Shown: positions 26,315-34,586, counted from the stretch's first letter. The stretch: 64,000 nt of DNA from Dehalococcoidia bacterium (GCA_021462855.1 JAJTXQ010000040.1:92458-156457); one strand, 5' to 3'. Translations and numbers: made by a program. The notes: a model not told the origin generated them from the sequence alone.

Positions 26315-26719
26315 ATGCCCGATGCCGACACGATGGCGCGGAAAACGCAGGCGGACCTCGTCCTCGAACGGGCCGCGCAGCAGTTGCGCGCCCTGCTGCA
26401 GGAGACGGCGCGCGCCCTGCGGCCGTTCCCGCCGTTCCCCGGCGCCTTCTTCACCAACGCCGTCGAGGTGGACCTTGAAGGCGTCGAGCGGCCCGACATC
26501 GGCTGCATCGTCGTCGGCGACGACGGCGCGCTGTACGAGCTGGAGATGGCGATCGACTTCGGCGACGAGTTCGGCGCGGTCACCGACCCCGTGCAGGCGC
26601 GCGAGGAAACGATGAAGAAGCTCGACGACCTGCACCCGCGCGACGAGATCATCCTCGCGTACAACGCGCTCAGCCAGCTCACCGCGATCCTGCTCGAGCG
26701 CGCCGAGCGCGGCGCCTGA
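26315..26719 (+). CDS. Hypothetical protein, 134 aa
   Basis: A soluble alpha/beta protein. Residues 8-40 form a helix (LVLERAAQQLRALLQETARA), residues 43-90 are beta-rich and acidic (FFTNAVEVDLEGVERPDIGC and ELEMAIDFGDEF), and residues 95-133 are helical. It is divergent from the heme operon and directly followed, 1 nt later, by the BatD-like gene, so the two form an operon. Family not recognised. A start at the ATG at 26333 is also possible. Confidence 0.65.
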   Translation: MPDADTMARKTQADLVLERAAQQLRALLQETARALRPFPPFPGAFFTNAVEVDLEGVERPDIGCIVVGDDGALYELEMAIDFGDEFGAVTDPVQAREETMKKLDDLHPRDEIILAYNALSQLTAILLERAERGA

Positions 26720-26720
26720 C

Positions 26721-27698
26721 ATGACGCGCATCGTGCTGCTCGCCGCGGCCGCGTGCGCGCTGGCCGTCGCGCTCGTAGCGACGGCGTCGGCGCAGCAGGC
26801 GGCGCGCGTCGCGTCCGTGACGCTGACGCCCGCTACGGCCACCGTCGGCGACCGGCTCGCGCTCGAGATCACCGTCGAGCATGCGCGCGGCGTCACGATC
26901 GAGGGACCGGGGTTCGGCTCATCGTTCGGCGCGTTCGAGCTCGTCGCCGTCGACAAACCGGCGACCGAGCGCGCCGGCGACGGCGAGCGCACCACGCTGC
27001 GCTACACGCTCACCTCATTCGCCACCGGCGCCGCCACGCTCCCGCCGCTGTCCATCGCCTGGCGCGATGCTGAGGGCGCGACCGGCACGATCGATACGCC
27101 GCCGCGCAGCGTCGACGTGCGGTCGGTCATCACGCCCGGCGACGAAGGGATGCGGCCGCTCAAGCCGCAGCTCGAGATCACCGATGCCGCGCCGTCGCCC
27201 GCCGTGCCGGCGCTGTACGTCGCGATCTTCGCCGCGCTCACGGCGCTCGGCTACGTCATGCTCCGGCGGATCGTCGCCATCGCGCCGCCGCCGCCCGCCT
27301 CGCCGCCAGCGCCGCCCGGCCCGCGTGAGGCCGCCCGCGCCGCGCTCGATGCGCTCGCCGCCCGCGGCTTCGACCCGTCCGCCGCCGACGCCTGGTACGA
27401 AACGCTCGCCGGCACCGTGCGGCGGTTCCTCAGCGACTGCTTCGACTTCCCGGCGTACGCCATGACCCGCACCGAGCTCCAGCGCGGCATGGTGCGGGCG
27501 GGCGTCGACCGCTGGCCGGCGCGGCTCGCGGCGAACCTGCTCGAGCAGTGCGATGCCGTGCAGTTCGCCGGCTTCGTGCCGCCTGCCGAGCGGGCCGACG
27601 CGGACCTCACCGCGGCGTACGAGATCATCGAGCTGAGCGCGCAGCAGCGGGGCGCCGAAGCGCCGGCCGCCGGCCCTGAGCAGGCGCGCCCCGTTTGA
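26721..27698 (+). CDS. BatD-like exported membrane protein
   Basis: A 325-residue protein. A signal peptide ends at about residue 24 (ATASAQQ). An Ig-like beta domain follows (about 28-140, VTLTPATATVGDRLALEITV), then one membrane helix at about 160-180 and a Pro-rich linker. The cytoplasmic part (about 195-310) is helical with WYETLAGTVRRFLSDCFD, as in the C-terminal region of BatD/oxygen tolerance proteins. BatD normally acts with MoxR and von Willebrand-domain partners, none of which are nearby. Family call is moderately sure. Confidence 0.65.
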   Translation: MTRIVLLAAAACALAVALVATASAQQAARVASVTLTPATATVGDRLALEITVEHARGVTIEGPGFGSSFGAFELVAVDKPATERAGDGERTTLRYTLTSFATGAATLPPLSIAWRDAEGATGTIDTPPRSVDVRSVITPGDEGMRPLKPQLEITDAAPSPAVPALYVAIFAALTALGYVMLRRIVAIAPPPPASPPAPPGPREAARAALDALAARGFDPSAADAWYETLAGTVRRFLSDCFDFPAYAMTRTELQRGMVRAGVDRWPARLAANLLEQCDAVQFAGFVPPAERADADLTAAYEIIELSAQQRGAEAPAAGPEQARPV

Positions 27699-27724
27699 CA
27701 GCGCGCGAGCGCGATTGTTACGCT
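27695..27724 (+). promoter_or_regulatory. Promoter of the threonine synthase-NIL-sulfur carrier run
   Basis: Consensus TTGACA at 27695-27700, overlapping the previous stop codon, 18-bp spacer, TACGCT at 27719-27724. Start predicted near 27731. Confidence 0.6.
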
Positions 27725-27730
27725 CTGCGC

Positions 27731-27882
27731 ACATCCGCCGGCATGGCGGATTGTTCATTAGACGTAACGATGCACTACTTCGGCATGGCGATGCTCCAGC
27801 CCCGGTCTGGCCGGGGCGCCCGGATGGGATAACCACCCGCCTCCAGGCGGGCGCGTCCATCGTTCGGAGAGGAGTCGCTGCC
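27731..27882 (+). promoter_or_regulatory. Structured 150-nt leader of the threonine synthase gene
   Basis: The untranslated leader holds three perfect hairpins: ATCCGCC-GGCAT-GGCGGAT, then CCCCGG-TCTGG-CCGGGG, then CCCGCC-TCCA-GGCGGG just before the GGAGAGGAG ribosome site. No known riboswitch consensus is recognised and no Thr- or Met-rich leader peptide is seen. Attenuation, translation control or a new riboregulator are possible. Confidence 0.4.
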
Positions 27883-29136
27883 ATGTCCTTCGCCAAGTCC
27901 CTGCGTTGCCGCGAATGCGGCCGGGAATATCCCCTCGAACCGAGCCACGTCTGTGAGTTCTGCTTCGGCCCGCTCGAAGTCGTCTACGACTACGACGCGA
28001 TGCACCGCAACATCACGCGCGAGACGATCGAGCGCGGCCCCGCGTCGATCTGGCGCTATGCCGACTTCCTGCCGGTGGACATCGAGTACGCCGTCGACAT
28101 CAACGCCGGCTACACGCCGCTGATCCGCGCGAAGAACCTCGGCGAGCGGCTGGGCTTGACGAACCTGTGGATCAAGAACGACTGCGCCAACCCGACGTGG
28201 TCGTTCAAAGACCGGGTGGTCACCGTCGCCGCGACGCGCGCGCGCCAGTTCGGCTTCGACACGCTCGCCTGCGCCTCGACAGGAAACCTGGCGAACAGCG
28301 TGTCCGCGCACGCCGCGCGCGCCGGGCTGCGGGCGTACGTGTTCATCCCCAGCGACCTCGAACGCGGCAAGATCGTCGGCTCCAGCGTCTATGGCGCGAC
28401 ACTCGTCGCCGTCGACGGCAACTACGACGACGTCAACCGCCTGTGCTCGGAGCTCGCGGACAAATACCGTTGGGCGTTCGTCAACATCAACATGCGGCCG
28501 TACTACGCCGAGGGCTCCAAGACGCTCGGCTACGAGGTCGCCGAGCAACTCGGCTGGCGCGCCCCCGACCACGTCGTCGCGCCGATGGCGTCCGGGTCGC
28601 TCTACGTGAAGATCTGGAAGGGGCTCCAGGAGCTCGCGCGGCTCTGGCTCATCGACAGCGTGCAGACGAAAATGTCCGGCGCGCAGGCCCGCGGCTGCTC
28701 GCCGATCGTCACCGCGCACGAGCACGGCACCACGAACGTCCGCCCCGTGCGCCCGCAGACCATCGCCAAGTCGCTCGCCATCGGCAATCCGGCCGACGGC
28801 TACTACGCGCTCAAGGTCATGGAGGAGAGCGGCGGCTACGGCGTCGCTTCGGACGACGCCGAGATCATCGACGGGATGAAGCTGCTGGCCGAGTCCGAGG
28901 GCATCTTCGCCGAGACGGCGGGCGGCGTCGTCATCGCCGGGCTGGCGAAGCTCGCGCGCGAGGGCAAGATCCGGTCCGACGAGCTGACCGTCGCCTACAT
29001 CACCGGCTCCGGGCTGAAGACGCAAGAGGCGATCGAGGACGCGCTCGCCATCCCGCTGCACATCGACCCGACGATGGCGTCGTTCGAGCATGCGCTCGGC
29101 GAGCGCGCGCGAGATACGGCGCAGGCCGGCGCGTAG
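27883..29136 (+). CDS. thrC: Threonine synthase-like PLP enzyme with N-terminal zinc ribbon
   Basis: Fold-type II PLP enzyme that usually turns O-phosphohomoserine into threonine. The 417-residue protein starts with a zinc ribbon (Cys9, 12, 24, 27), as in many ThrC proteins of this subtype. The Schiff-base lysine is Lys109 in NPTWSFKDRVV; the phosphate/PLP loop ASTGNLANS and the C-terminal AYITGSGLKT are present. GGAGAGGAG precedes the ATG. It is followed on the same strand by a NIL protein and a CysO/HcyS-like sulfur carrier. That context allows an alternative: a carrier-dependent sulfhydrylase analogous to CysM, which has the same fold type. Confidence 0.9.
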   Translation: MSFAKSLRCRECGREYPLEPSHVCEFCFGPLEVVYDYDAMHRNITRETIERGPASIWRYADFLPVDIEYAVDINAGYTPLIRAKNLGERLGLTNLWIKNDCANPTWSFKDRVVTVAATRARQFGFDTLACASTGNLANSVSAHAARAGLRAYVFIPSDLERGKIVGSSVYGATLVAVDGNYDDVNRLCSELADKYRWAFVNINMRPYYAEGSKTLGYEVAEQLGWRAPDHVVAPMASGSLYVKIWKGLQELARLWLIDSVQTKMSGAQARGCSPIVTAHEHGTTNVRPVRPQTIAKSLAIGNPADGYYALKVMEESGGYGVASDDAEIIDGMKLLAESEGIFAETAGGVVIAGLAKLAREGKIRSDELTVAYITGSGLKTQEAIEDALAIPLHIDPTMASFEHALGERARDTAQAGA

Positions 29137-29210
29137 CCGCACATCTGGCCCGGGCGGGCACCGCCCACTATCCTGATCCGGTGCGCGCCGCGCGCCGAGG
29201 AGACGACGAC

Positions 29211-29453
29211 ATGGCGAAGCAACGCGTGAAGTTCACGTTCCCGCAAGAGCTCATCACGCTGCCCATCATCTACGAGCTCGGCAAGCAGTTCAGCATCGTC
29301 ACCAATGTCCGGCGCGCCGACGTGACGGAGGATCGCGGCTGGGTCGTGCTGGAACTCGAAGGACAGATCGAGGAGATCGAACGCGGGCTCGACTGGGTCG
29401 CCAGCAAGGGCGTCCGCATCGACCCCGTGCCCGGTGATATCGTCGAAGGATAA
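29211..29453 (+). CDS. NIL domain protein
   Basis: An 80-residue stand-alone NIL domain (ferredoxin-like fold). It shows VKFTFPQELITLPIIYELGK followed by FSIVTNVRRADVTEDRGWVVLELEG and VASKGVRIDP, the usual order. NIL domains occur at the C-terminus of the methionine importer MetN, and in a fusion with ferredoxin domains that takes part in homocysteine synthesis in methanogens. Here it sits between threonine synthase and a sulfur carrier, which fits a sulfur-amino-acid role. ATG at 29211 has GAGGAG 8 nt upstream. A TATCCT box at 29169-29174 also precedes an in-frame GTG at 29181 by exactly 6 nt, so a 90-residue leaderless form is possible. Confidence 0.9.
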   Translation: MAKQRVKFTFPQELITLPIIYELGKQFSIVTNVRRADVTEDRGWVVLELEGQIEEIERGLDWVASKGVRIDPVPGDIVEG

Positions 29454-29497
29454 CCAGGCGGCGCGCCGCCGGCCGCGCGCACCACGAGGAACCGACC

Positions 29498-29773
29498 ATG
29501 GCAACCATCCGCATTCCCATGCCGCTGCGCAAGCTCACGAACGACGCCGAGACCGTCTCATCCGACGCGGGCAGCCTCGCGGAGGCGATCGACGGGCTCG
29601 AAGCCACGTACCCCGGCATCAAGGAGCGCCTGTGCGACGAGGCCGGTGGCATCCGCCGGTTCGTGAACATCTACGTCAACGGCGAAGATGTCCGCTTCCT
29701 CGACAACATCAACACGCGACTCGGCGCGAACGACGAAGTCAGCATTGTGCCGGCCGTGGCCGGCGGAGCATAG
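29498..29773 (+). CDS. CysO/HcyS-like ubiquitin-fold sulfur carrier protein ending in GGA
   Basis: A 91-residue MoaD/ThiS-family beta-grasp protein. Its segments IRIPMPLRKLT, ATYPGIKERLCDEAGGIRRF, VNIYVNGEDVRFLD and the end VSIVPAVAGGA closely follow the mycobacterial cysteine-synthesis carrier CysO, which ends PAVAGG. Here an extra Ala follows the Gly-Gly. In Wolinella, the homocysteine carrier HcyS is likewise made with a terminal Ala that the JAMM protease HcyD removes before thiocarboxylation. So this carrier probably needs such a processing enzyme, not found in the window. GAGGA lies 7 nt before the ATG. Confidence 0.9.
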   Translation: MATIRIPMPLRKLTNDAETVSSDAGSLAEAIDGLEATYPGIKERLCDEAGGIRRFVNIYVNGEDVRFLDNINTRLGANDEVSIVPAVAGGA

Positions 29774-29777
29774 CGCC

Positions 29778-31010
29778 ATGAACGACGACGCCGCGCCGGC
29801 CGCCGGCGTCCCCACCGGCGTGCGCCTGACGGCGCTCGACCCGGAGTTCCGCGCCGACCCGCACCCGAACCTCGACGCGCTGCGCGCGGCCGATCCGGTG
29901 CACCACGACCAGGTGCTGCATCGCTACTACCTGACGGGCCACGACGAGATCGATGCGACGCTGCGCGACCGCTCGTACTCCGTCGACCCGCGCAACGCCG
30001 CGCAGGGCACGTTCGAGGAGATGTTCCTCAACCGCGAGGACCGCGAAGGCCAGCCCAGCATGCTGTTCTCCGCCCCGCCGTACCACACGCGGCTGCGCGG
30101 GCTCGTCAGCAAGGCGTTCACCCCGCGCGCGATCGAATCGATGGCGCCGGAGATCGAGCGCATCGCCGATGAGCTGCTCGAAGCCGTCTCCGGCGAGGAG
30201 ACGTTCGACCTGATCGCGGCGTTCGCGGCGCCGCTGCCAACGATCGTCATCGCCGAGATGCTCGGCGTCGACGTCGCGCAGCGCGCCGAGTTCAAGCGCT
30301 GGTCCGACGACGTGGTGCAGTTCTTCAACCCGATGATCTCGGGCGAGGACCGCGCCCGCGCGGAGCGGTCGGGCGAGTCGATGCGCGCGTACTTCGAGCG
30401 AGAGATCGCCGCGCGCCGCGCGCGGCCGACCGGCGACCTGGTCTCCGGCCTCGCCAACGCCGAGGAGGACGGCGACCGCCTCTCCGACGGCGAGATCATC
30501 ACCATGTGCAATCTGCTGCTGACCGCGGGTAACGTCACGACCACCGACCTTATCGGCAACGGCGTGCTGGCGCTGTTGCAGCACCCCGGCCAGTTCGCGT
30601 TGTTGCGCGACGACCCGTCGCTGATCAAGAACGCCGTCGAGGAGATGCTGCGCTACAACGGCCCGGTCACCGATTCCGGCCGCACGCCGATGAGCGACGT
30701 CGAGATCGGCGGCGTGCCGATCGCCGCCGGGCAGTCCGTGGGCACATCGCTCGCCGCGGCGAACCACGACCCGGCGGTGTACCCCGAGCCGCACCGGTTC
30801 GACATCACGCGCGCGGACACGCACCACCACGCGTTCGGCGGGGGCGTGCACTTCTGCCTCGGCGCGCCGCTGGCGCGGCTCGAAGCGCAGATCGGCATCA
30901 ACGCGCTCGTGCGCCGCTACCCGTCGTTGCGCCTGGCCGACCAGCGGCTCGAATGGAAGTCCGTGCCGGCGTTCCGCGGCCTCGCGCGGCTTCTCGTCCA
31001 CCCGCGCTGA
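29778..31010 (+). CDS. Cytochrome P450
   Basis: A 410-residue soluble bacterial P450. The I-helix segment LLTAGNVTTTDLIGNG, the K-helix ExxR in VEEMLRYNGPVTDSGR, and the heme loop FGGGVHFCLGAPLARLE with the thiolate Cys360 are all clear. Length is typical for class I enzymes that take electrons from a ferredoxin; no redox partner is encoded nearby. It begins 4 nt after the sulfur-carrier stop with GGCGGAG upstream, so it is probably in the same transcript. Substrate unknown; alkyl, terpene or fatty-acid hydroxylation are all possible. Confidence 0.95.
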   Translation: MNDDAAPAAGVPTGVRLTALDPEFRADPHPNLDALRAADPVHHDQVLHRYYLTGHDEIDATLRDRSYSVDPRNAAQGTFEEMFLNREDREGQPSMLFSAPPYHTRLRGLVSKAFTPRAIESMAPEIERIADELLEAVSGEETFDLIAAFAAPLPTIVIAEMLGVDVAQRAEFKRWSDDVVQFFNPMISGEDRARAERSGESMRAYFEREIAARRARPTGDLVSGLANAEEDGDRLSDGEIITMCNLLLTAGNVTTTDLIGNGVLALLQHPGQFALLRDDPSLIKNAVEEMLRYNGPVTDSGRTPMSDVEIGGVPIAAGQSVGTSLAAANHDPAVYPEPHRFDITRADTHHHAFGGGVHFCLGAPLARLEAQIGINALVRRYPSLRLADQRLEWKSVPAFRGLARLLVHPR

Positions 31011-31048
31011 CGCGTCAACCGGCGCCCGGCGCCGCGCCCGCGATGCGG

Positions 31049-31054
31049 TACTCT
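31049..31054 (+). promoter_or_regulatory. -10 box of argC (leaderless type)
   Basis: TACTCT ends 6 nt before the ATG at 31061, with no ribosome site. It decides the argC start against in-frame codons upstream. Confidence 0.5.
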
Positions 31055-31060
31055 TCGGCC

Positions 31061-32092
31061 ATGACGAAGCGCGTCGGCATCCTCAACGTCACCGGCTACG
31101 CGGGCGCCGAACTCGCGCGCATCCTGTACGCGCACCCGGGGGCCGACCTCGTCGCCGTCACGGGGCGCAGCGCCGCCGGCAAGCGGCTCGCCGAAGTGTT
31201 CCCGCACCTCTGGGCGATGGACATGCCGGTCGATGATGCGCTGCCCGGCGTCCTCGACATCGTGTTCTCGGCGCTGCCGCACGCGGCGGCGGCCGAGCAG
31301 CTGCTGCCCGTCATCGAATCCGGCGCGACGGTCATCGACCTCAGCGCGGACTTCCGCCTGAAGCGCGTGGAGGAGTACGAGCAGGCGTACAAGGTGACAC
31401 ACCCGGCGCCGCACCTGCTCCAGCGCGCCGTCTTTGGCCTGCCGGAGCTCCACCGCGAAGAGCTCGCATCGTGCGACCTGATCGCCGTGCCCGGGTGTCA
31501 CTCGACGGGCGTGATCCTGGCGCTGGCGCCGCTGTGCGCCGCCGGCGTCATCGAGCGCGACGTGATCGCCGACACGAAGACGGGGCTGTCGGGCGCAGGG
31601 CGAGCGCTCAACCTCAACGTGCACTTCTCGGAGGCCGACGAGAACGTCGCGCCGTACGGGCTCGACGGCCACCGCCACCTCGCCGAGATGACGCAGGAGC
31701 TCGGGCTGCTCGCCGAGGCGCCGCAGCCCGCCGTCACCTTCGTCCCGCACTACATCCCGATGGCGCGCGGGATCCTCAGCACGTGCTACGCGCGCACGCG
31801 GCCCGGCGCGCTTTCCGGCGGCCGCGCGCAGATCATGGACATGTACCGCGAGTTCTACCGCGATGCGCCGTTCGTCCGCGTGTCAGACGCCGCGCCCGGC
31901 ACCAAGCACGTGATGGGCACGAACTACTGCGTGGTCCATCCCTCGGTCGACCTGCGCACCGGCGCGGTCGTTGTCGCGAGCGCGCTCGACAACCTCGGCA
32001 AGGGCGCGGCGGGCGCGGCGGTGCAGTGCATGAACGTGCGGCTCGGCTTGCCCGAGACGGCCGGGCTGCAGTCGCTCGCGCTCTTCCCGTAG
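31061..32092 (+). CDS. argC: N-acetyl-gamma-glutamyl-phosphate reductase
   Basis: Third step of arginine synthesis. The 343-residue enzyme has the NADP-binding start RVGILNVTGYAGAELARIL, the catalytic Cys in VPGCHSTGVILAL (about residue 146), and the GLSGAGR and PHYIPMARGIL segments of the family. It heads argC-argJ-argB; its TAG shares one base with the argJ GTG, so they are coupled. No argD follows. Confidence 0.96.
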   Translation: MTKRVGILNVTGYAGAELARILYAHPGADLVAVTGRSAAGKRLAEVFPHLWAMDMPVDDALPGVLDIVFSALPHAAAAEQLLPVIESGATVIDLSADFRLKRVEEYEQAYKVTHPAPHLLQRAVFGLPELHREELASCDLIAVPGCHSTGVILALAPLCAAGVIERDVIADTKTGLSGAGRALNLNVHFSEADENVAPYGLDGHRHLAEMTQELGLLAEAPQPAVTFVPHYIPMARGILSTCYARTRPGALSGGRAQIMDMYREFYRDAPFVRVSDAAPGTKHVMGTNYCVVHPSVDLRTGAVVVASALDNLGKGAAGAAVQCMNVRLGLPETAGLQSLALFP

Positions 32093-33321
32093 TGAGGAAG
32101 CGCGCCCCTGCGCGGGGCATCGAGGAGATCGCCGGCGGCGGCGTCACGTCGCCGCAGGGATTCCGCGCGGGCGCGACGTTCGCCGGCATCAAGACGCTCG
32201 GCAAGGCGCCCCTCGACCTCGGTATCGTCGCCTCGGACGCGCCCTGCGTGTCGGCGGCGATGTTCACGCGCAGCGCGGTCAAGGGCGCGGCGGTGCAGGT
32301 GTCGATACGGCACGCGCGCCGCGGCGCGTTGCGCGCGATCATCGTCAACGCCGGCTGCTCGAACGTCGCGACCGGGGCAACGGGGCTGCGCGATGCGGAA
32401 GAGATGGCCGACCTTGCCGCGGGCCGGCTGCGCATCGAGCCGGCCGGGGTGATCGTCGGCAGCACCGGCGTCATCGGCCGCGCGCTGCCGATGGACAAGA
32501 TCCGCGCCGGCGTGCCGAGGATCCGCCTCGCGCGGGACGGCGGCGCCCGCTTCGCCCGGGCGATCATGACCACCGACACGCGCCCGAAGGAGGCCGCCGT
32601 GCGGTTCCGCGCCGGCGGGCGAGCGTACACGATCGGCGCGTGCGCCAAGGGCGCCGGGATGATCCACCCCGACATGGCGACCATGTTCTGCTGGATCACG
32701 ACGGACGCCGCCGTCGAGCGGCGCTTCCTGCAGCGCGCGCTCCGCAATGCGGTGGACGACTCGCTGAACATGATGAGCGTCGACGCCGACACCAGCACCA
32801 GCGACACGACGGCAATCCTCGCGAACGGCGCCGCCGGTGGCCCGCGCATCGTCGCCGGCACGCCCGCCGCCGCAGCCTTCGCCGCCGCCTTGCGCCACGT
32901 CTGCATCAGCATGGCGAAGATGCTCGCCCGCGACGGCGAAGGCGCGCAAAAGCTGATCGAGGTGCGTATCGAGGGGGCGGCGAACGACCGGCAGGCGCGC
33001 GCGGCCGCCCGCACGGTCACCGCGTCGCCGCTCGTGAAGGCGGCGGTGCACGGCAACGACCCGAACTGGGGGCGCCTGCTGATGGCGGTCGGGCGCAGCG
33101 GCGCGCGCATCGACCTGGATCGGGCGGGTGTGTGGATCGGCGACCTGCCCGTCTACCGTCGCCTGCCGCTGCCATTCGACGAAGCGGCGGCGAGCGCCTG
33201 CCTGCGAAACGAGGAGGTGCTGCTCCGCGTTGATCTCGGCGTGGGGAAGGCATCGGCGACGGCGTGGGGCTGCGACCTGACGCCGGAATACGTGCACATC
33301 AACAGTGACTACACCACCTGA
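32092..33321 (+). CDS. argJ: Glutamate N-acetyltransferase / amino-acid acetyltransferase ArgJ
   Basis: Transfers acetyl from N-acetylornithine to glutamate, which recycles the acetyl group. The 409-residue precursor has GVTSPQGFRAGATFAGIK at the start and the autocleavage site GMIHPDMATMFCW, where the Thr after Ala becomes the N-terminal nucleophile of the beta chain. NDPNWGRLLMAVGRSGA is the conserved C-terminal segment. GTG start overlaps the argC stop by 1 bp; argB starts 17 bp before its end. Whether it also uses acetyl-CoA cannot be told from sequence alone. Confidence 0.96.
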   Translation: MRKRAPARGIEEIAGGGVTSPQGFRAGATFAGIKTLGKAPLDLGIVASDAPCVSAAMFTRSAVKGAAVQVSIRHARRGALRAIIVNAGCSNVATGATGLRDAEEMADLAAGRLRIEPAGVIVGSTGVIGRALPMDKIRAGVPRIRLARDGGARFARAIMTTDTRPKEAAVRFRAGGRAYTIGACAKGAGMIHPDMATMFCWITTDAAVERRFLQRALRNAVDDSLNMMSVDADTSTSDTTAILANGAAGGPRIVAGTPAAAAFAAALRHVCISMAKMLARDGEGAQKLIEVRIEGAANDRQARAAARTVTASPLVKAAVHGNDPNWGRLLMAVGRSGARIDLDRAGVWIGDLPVYRRLPLPFDEAAASACLRNEEVLLRVDLGVGKASATAWGCDLTPEYVHINSDYTT

Positions 33322-34096
33322 CGCCGCGGAACGCCCGATCGTCGTGAAGCTCGGCGGGTCGACGCTGGGCGCGCACGACACGTCGCTGCGCGACATCGCC
33401 GCCGCGCGCCGCGATGGCAGCGCGATCGTCATCGTGCACGGCGGCGGCGCGGCGATCAGCGCGTGGCTCGCGCGCACAGGCGTCGAGCCGCGTTTCGTCC
33501 GCGGCCTGCGCGTGACCGACGAGGCGACGCTCGAGGTCGTCGTCGCCGTGCTCGCCGGACTCGTGAACAAGCGGCTCGTCGGCGAGCTCTCCGCGCTCGG
33601 CGCGCCGGCGATCGGCATCAGCGGCGCCGACAGCATGATCCTGCAGGCGCACCGGTACGACGACGACCTCGGCTACGTCGGCGCGATCCACCGCGTGAAC
33701 CCGTACCCGGTCGAGGAACTGCTGCAGCGCGGCTACCTGCCCGTGATCGCGCCGATCGGCGTCGACACCGACGCCGGCCAGCTGCTGAACACCAACGCCG
33801 ACACGGCCGCCGGCGAGCTCGCCGCCGCGCTCCACGCCGCGCAGCTCATCTTCCTCACCGACGTCCCGGCTGTGCTCGATGCGCGACGTGAGCCGATCGA
33901 GCGGCTGGCGCCGCCCCAGGCGACGGCGCTCATCGCGTCGGGCGCAGCGGCCGGCGGCATGATCCCCAAGCTCGAGGCGGCGGTGCGTGCGGCGTCGGAA
34001 GGCTGCGCCACGCGCATCATCGACGGCACGCAGCCCGGCGCCGTCGCCCGCGTCATCGCCGGCGAGCCCGGCGGCACGACGATCGCCGCCGGATAG
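33305..34096 (+). CDS. argB: Acetylglutamate kinase
   Basis: Phosphorylates N-acetylglutamate. The 263-residue protein has VVKLGGSTLG, the substrate loop IVHGGGAAISAWL, RVTDEATLEVV and the ATP-binding LLNTNADTAAGELA and GGMIPKLEAA. It lacks the long N-terminal helix typical of arginine-inhibited hexameric forms, so feedback control may be weak or absent. GTG start lies 17 bp inside argJ. It converges on the lipoprotein gene 4 bp later. Confidence 0.95.
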   Translation: MTTPPDAAERPIVVKLGGSTLGAHDTSLRDIAAARRDGSAIVIVHGGGAAISAWLARTGVEPRFVRGLRVTDEATLEVVVAVLAGLVNKRLVGELSALGAPAIGISGADSMILQAHRYDDDLGYVGAIHRVNPYPVEELLQRGYLPVIAPIGVDTDAGQLLNTNADTAAGELAAALHAAQLIFLTDVPAVLDARREPIERLAPPQATALIASGAAAGGMIPKLEAAVRAASEGCATRIIDGTQPGAVARVIAGEPGGTTIAAG

Positions 34097-34100
34097 CCGT

Positions 34101-34574
34101 CTACGGCACGAGGATCAACGGCACCTCGACGACGTTCTGCGGCGTGCCGTCCTTTGCCGACGGCTCGAACATGATCAGCTTGCCCGGCTGCTCGACATCG
34201 ACCGCGAAGGCGATCGACGCGTCGAACGTGCCGCGCGTGCCGGTGCCGGACGTCGCGGTGACGGCCTGTTCGGCGAGCTCGCCGCTCGCCGCATCAACGA
34301 TGCGCGCGATCGTCGTGGCCTCGAACACGTTCGAGCTGCCGGTGACGCGCAGCGGGCTGGTCACGCGCGCGCCGGCCGCCGGCGTGTCGATCACGATCGG
34401 CGGCAGCTCGGCGGGCGTCGCGCTCGCCGCCGGCGATGCTACGGCCGTCGCCGTTGCCACCGCACCGGTCGCCGTGGCGGCGGGCGTGGGCGCGTCGTCC
34501 TTGTCGTCGTCGCACGCGGCGGTAAGCGGCAGGAGCAGCGATGCGAGGAGCAGCGTGGCGATGGTTCGTTTCAT
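34101..34574 (-). CDS. Lipoprotein with Gmad2 immunoglobulin-like domain
   Basis: A 157-residue lipoprotein. The signal peptide ends in lipobox LTAAC (Cys21), followed by an acidic DDDKDD and an Ala/Thr-rich linker. Residues about 58-157 are a Gmad2 domain: IVIDTPAAGARVTSPLRVTG, NVFEATTIARIVDA and GTFDASIAFAVDVEQPGKL. Such domains occur in surface proteins related to spore germination factors, but this does not imply sporulation. Partners unknown. A TAGAGT box lies exactly 6 nt before the ATG. Confidence 0.85.
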   Translation of the reverse strand: MKRTIATLLLASLLLPLTAACDDDKDDAPTPAATATGAVATATAVASPAASATPAELPPIVIDTPAAGARVTSPLRVTGSSNVFEATTIARIVDAASGELAEQAVTATSGTGTRGTFDASIAFAVDVEQPGKLIMFEPSAKDGTPQNVVEVPLILVP

Positions 34575-34580
34575 GGCGGC

Positions 34581-34586
34581 ACTCTA
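34581..34586 (-). promoter_or_regulatory. -10 box of the Gmad2 lipoprotein gene (leaderless type)
   Basis: TAGAGT on the minus strand ends 6 nt before the ATG at 34574; no ribosome site. Confidence 0.4.

Noticed and set aside
31833..33636. Long minus-strand frames opposite argC and argJ
   Set aside because: Antisense shadows of well-identified arginine genes with no ribosome sites or motifs.
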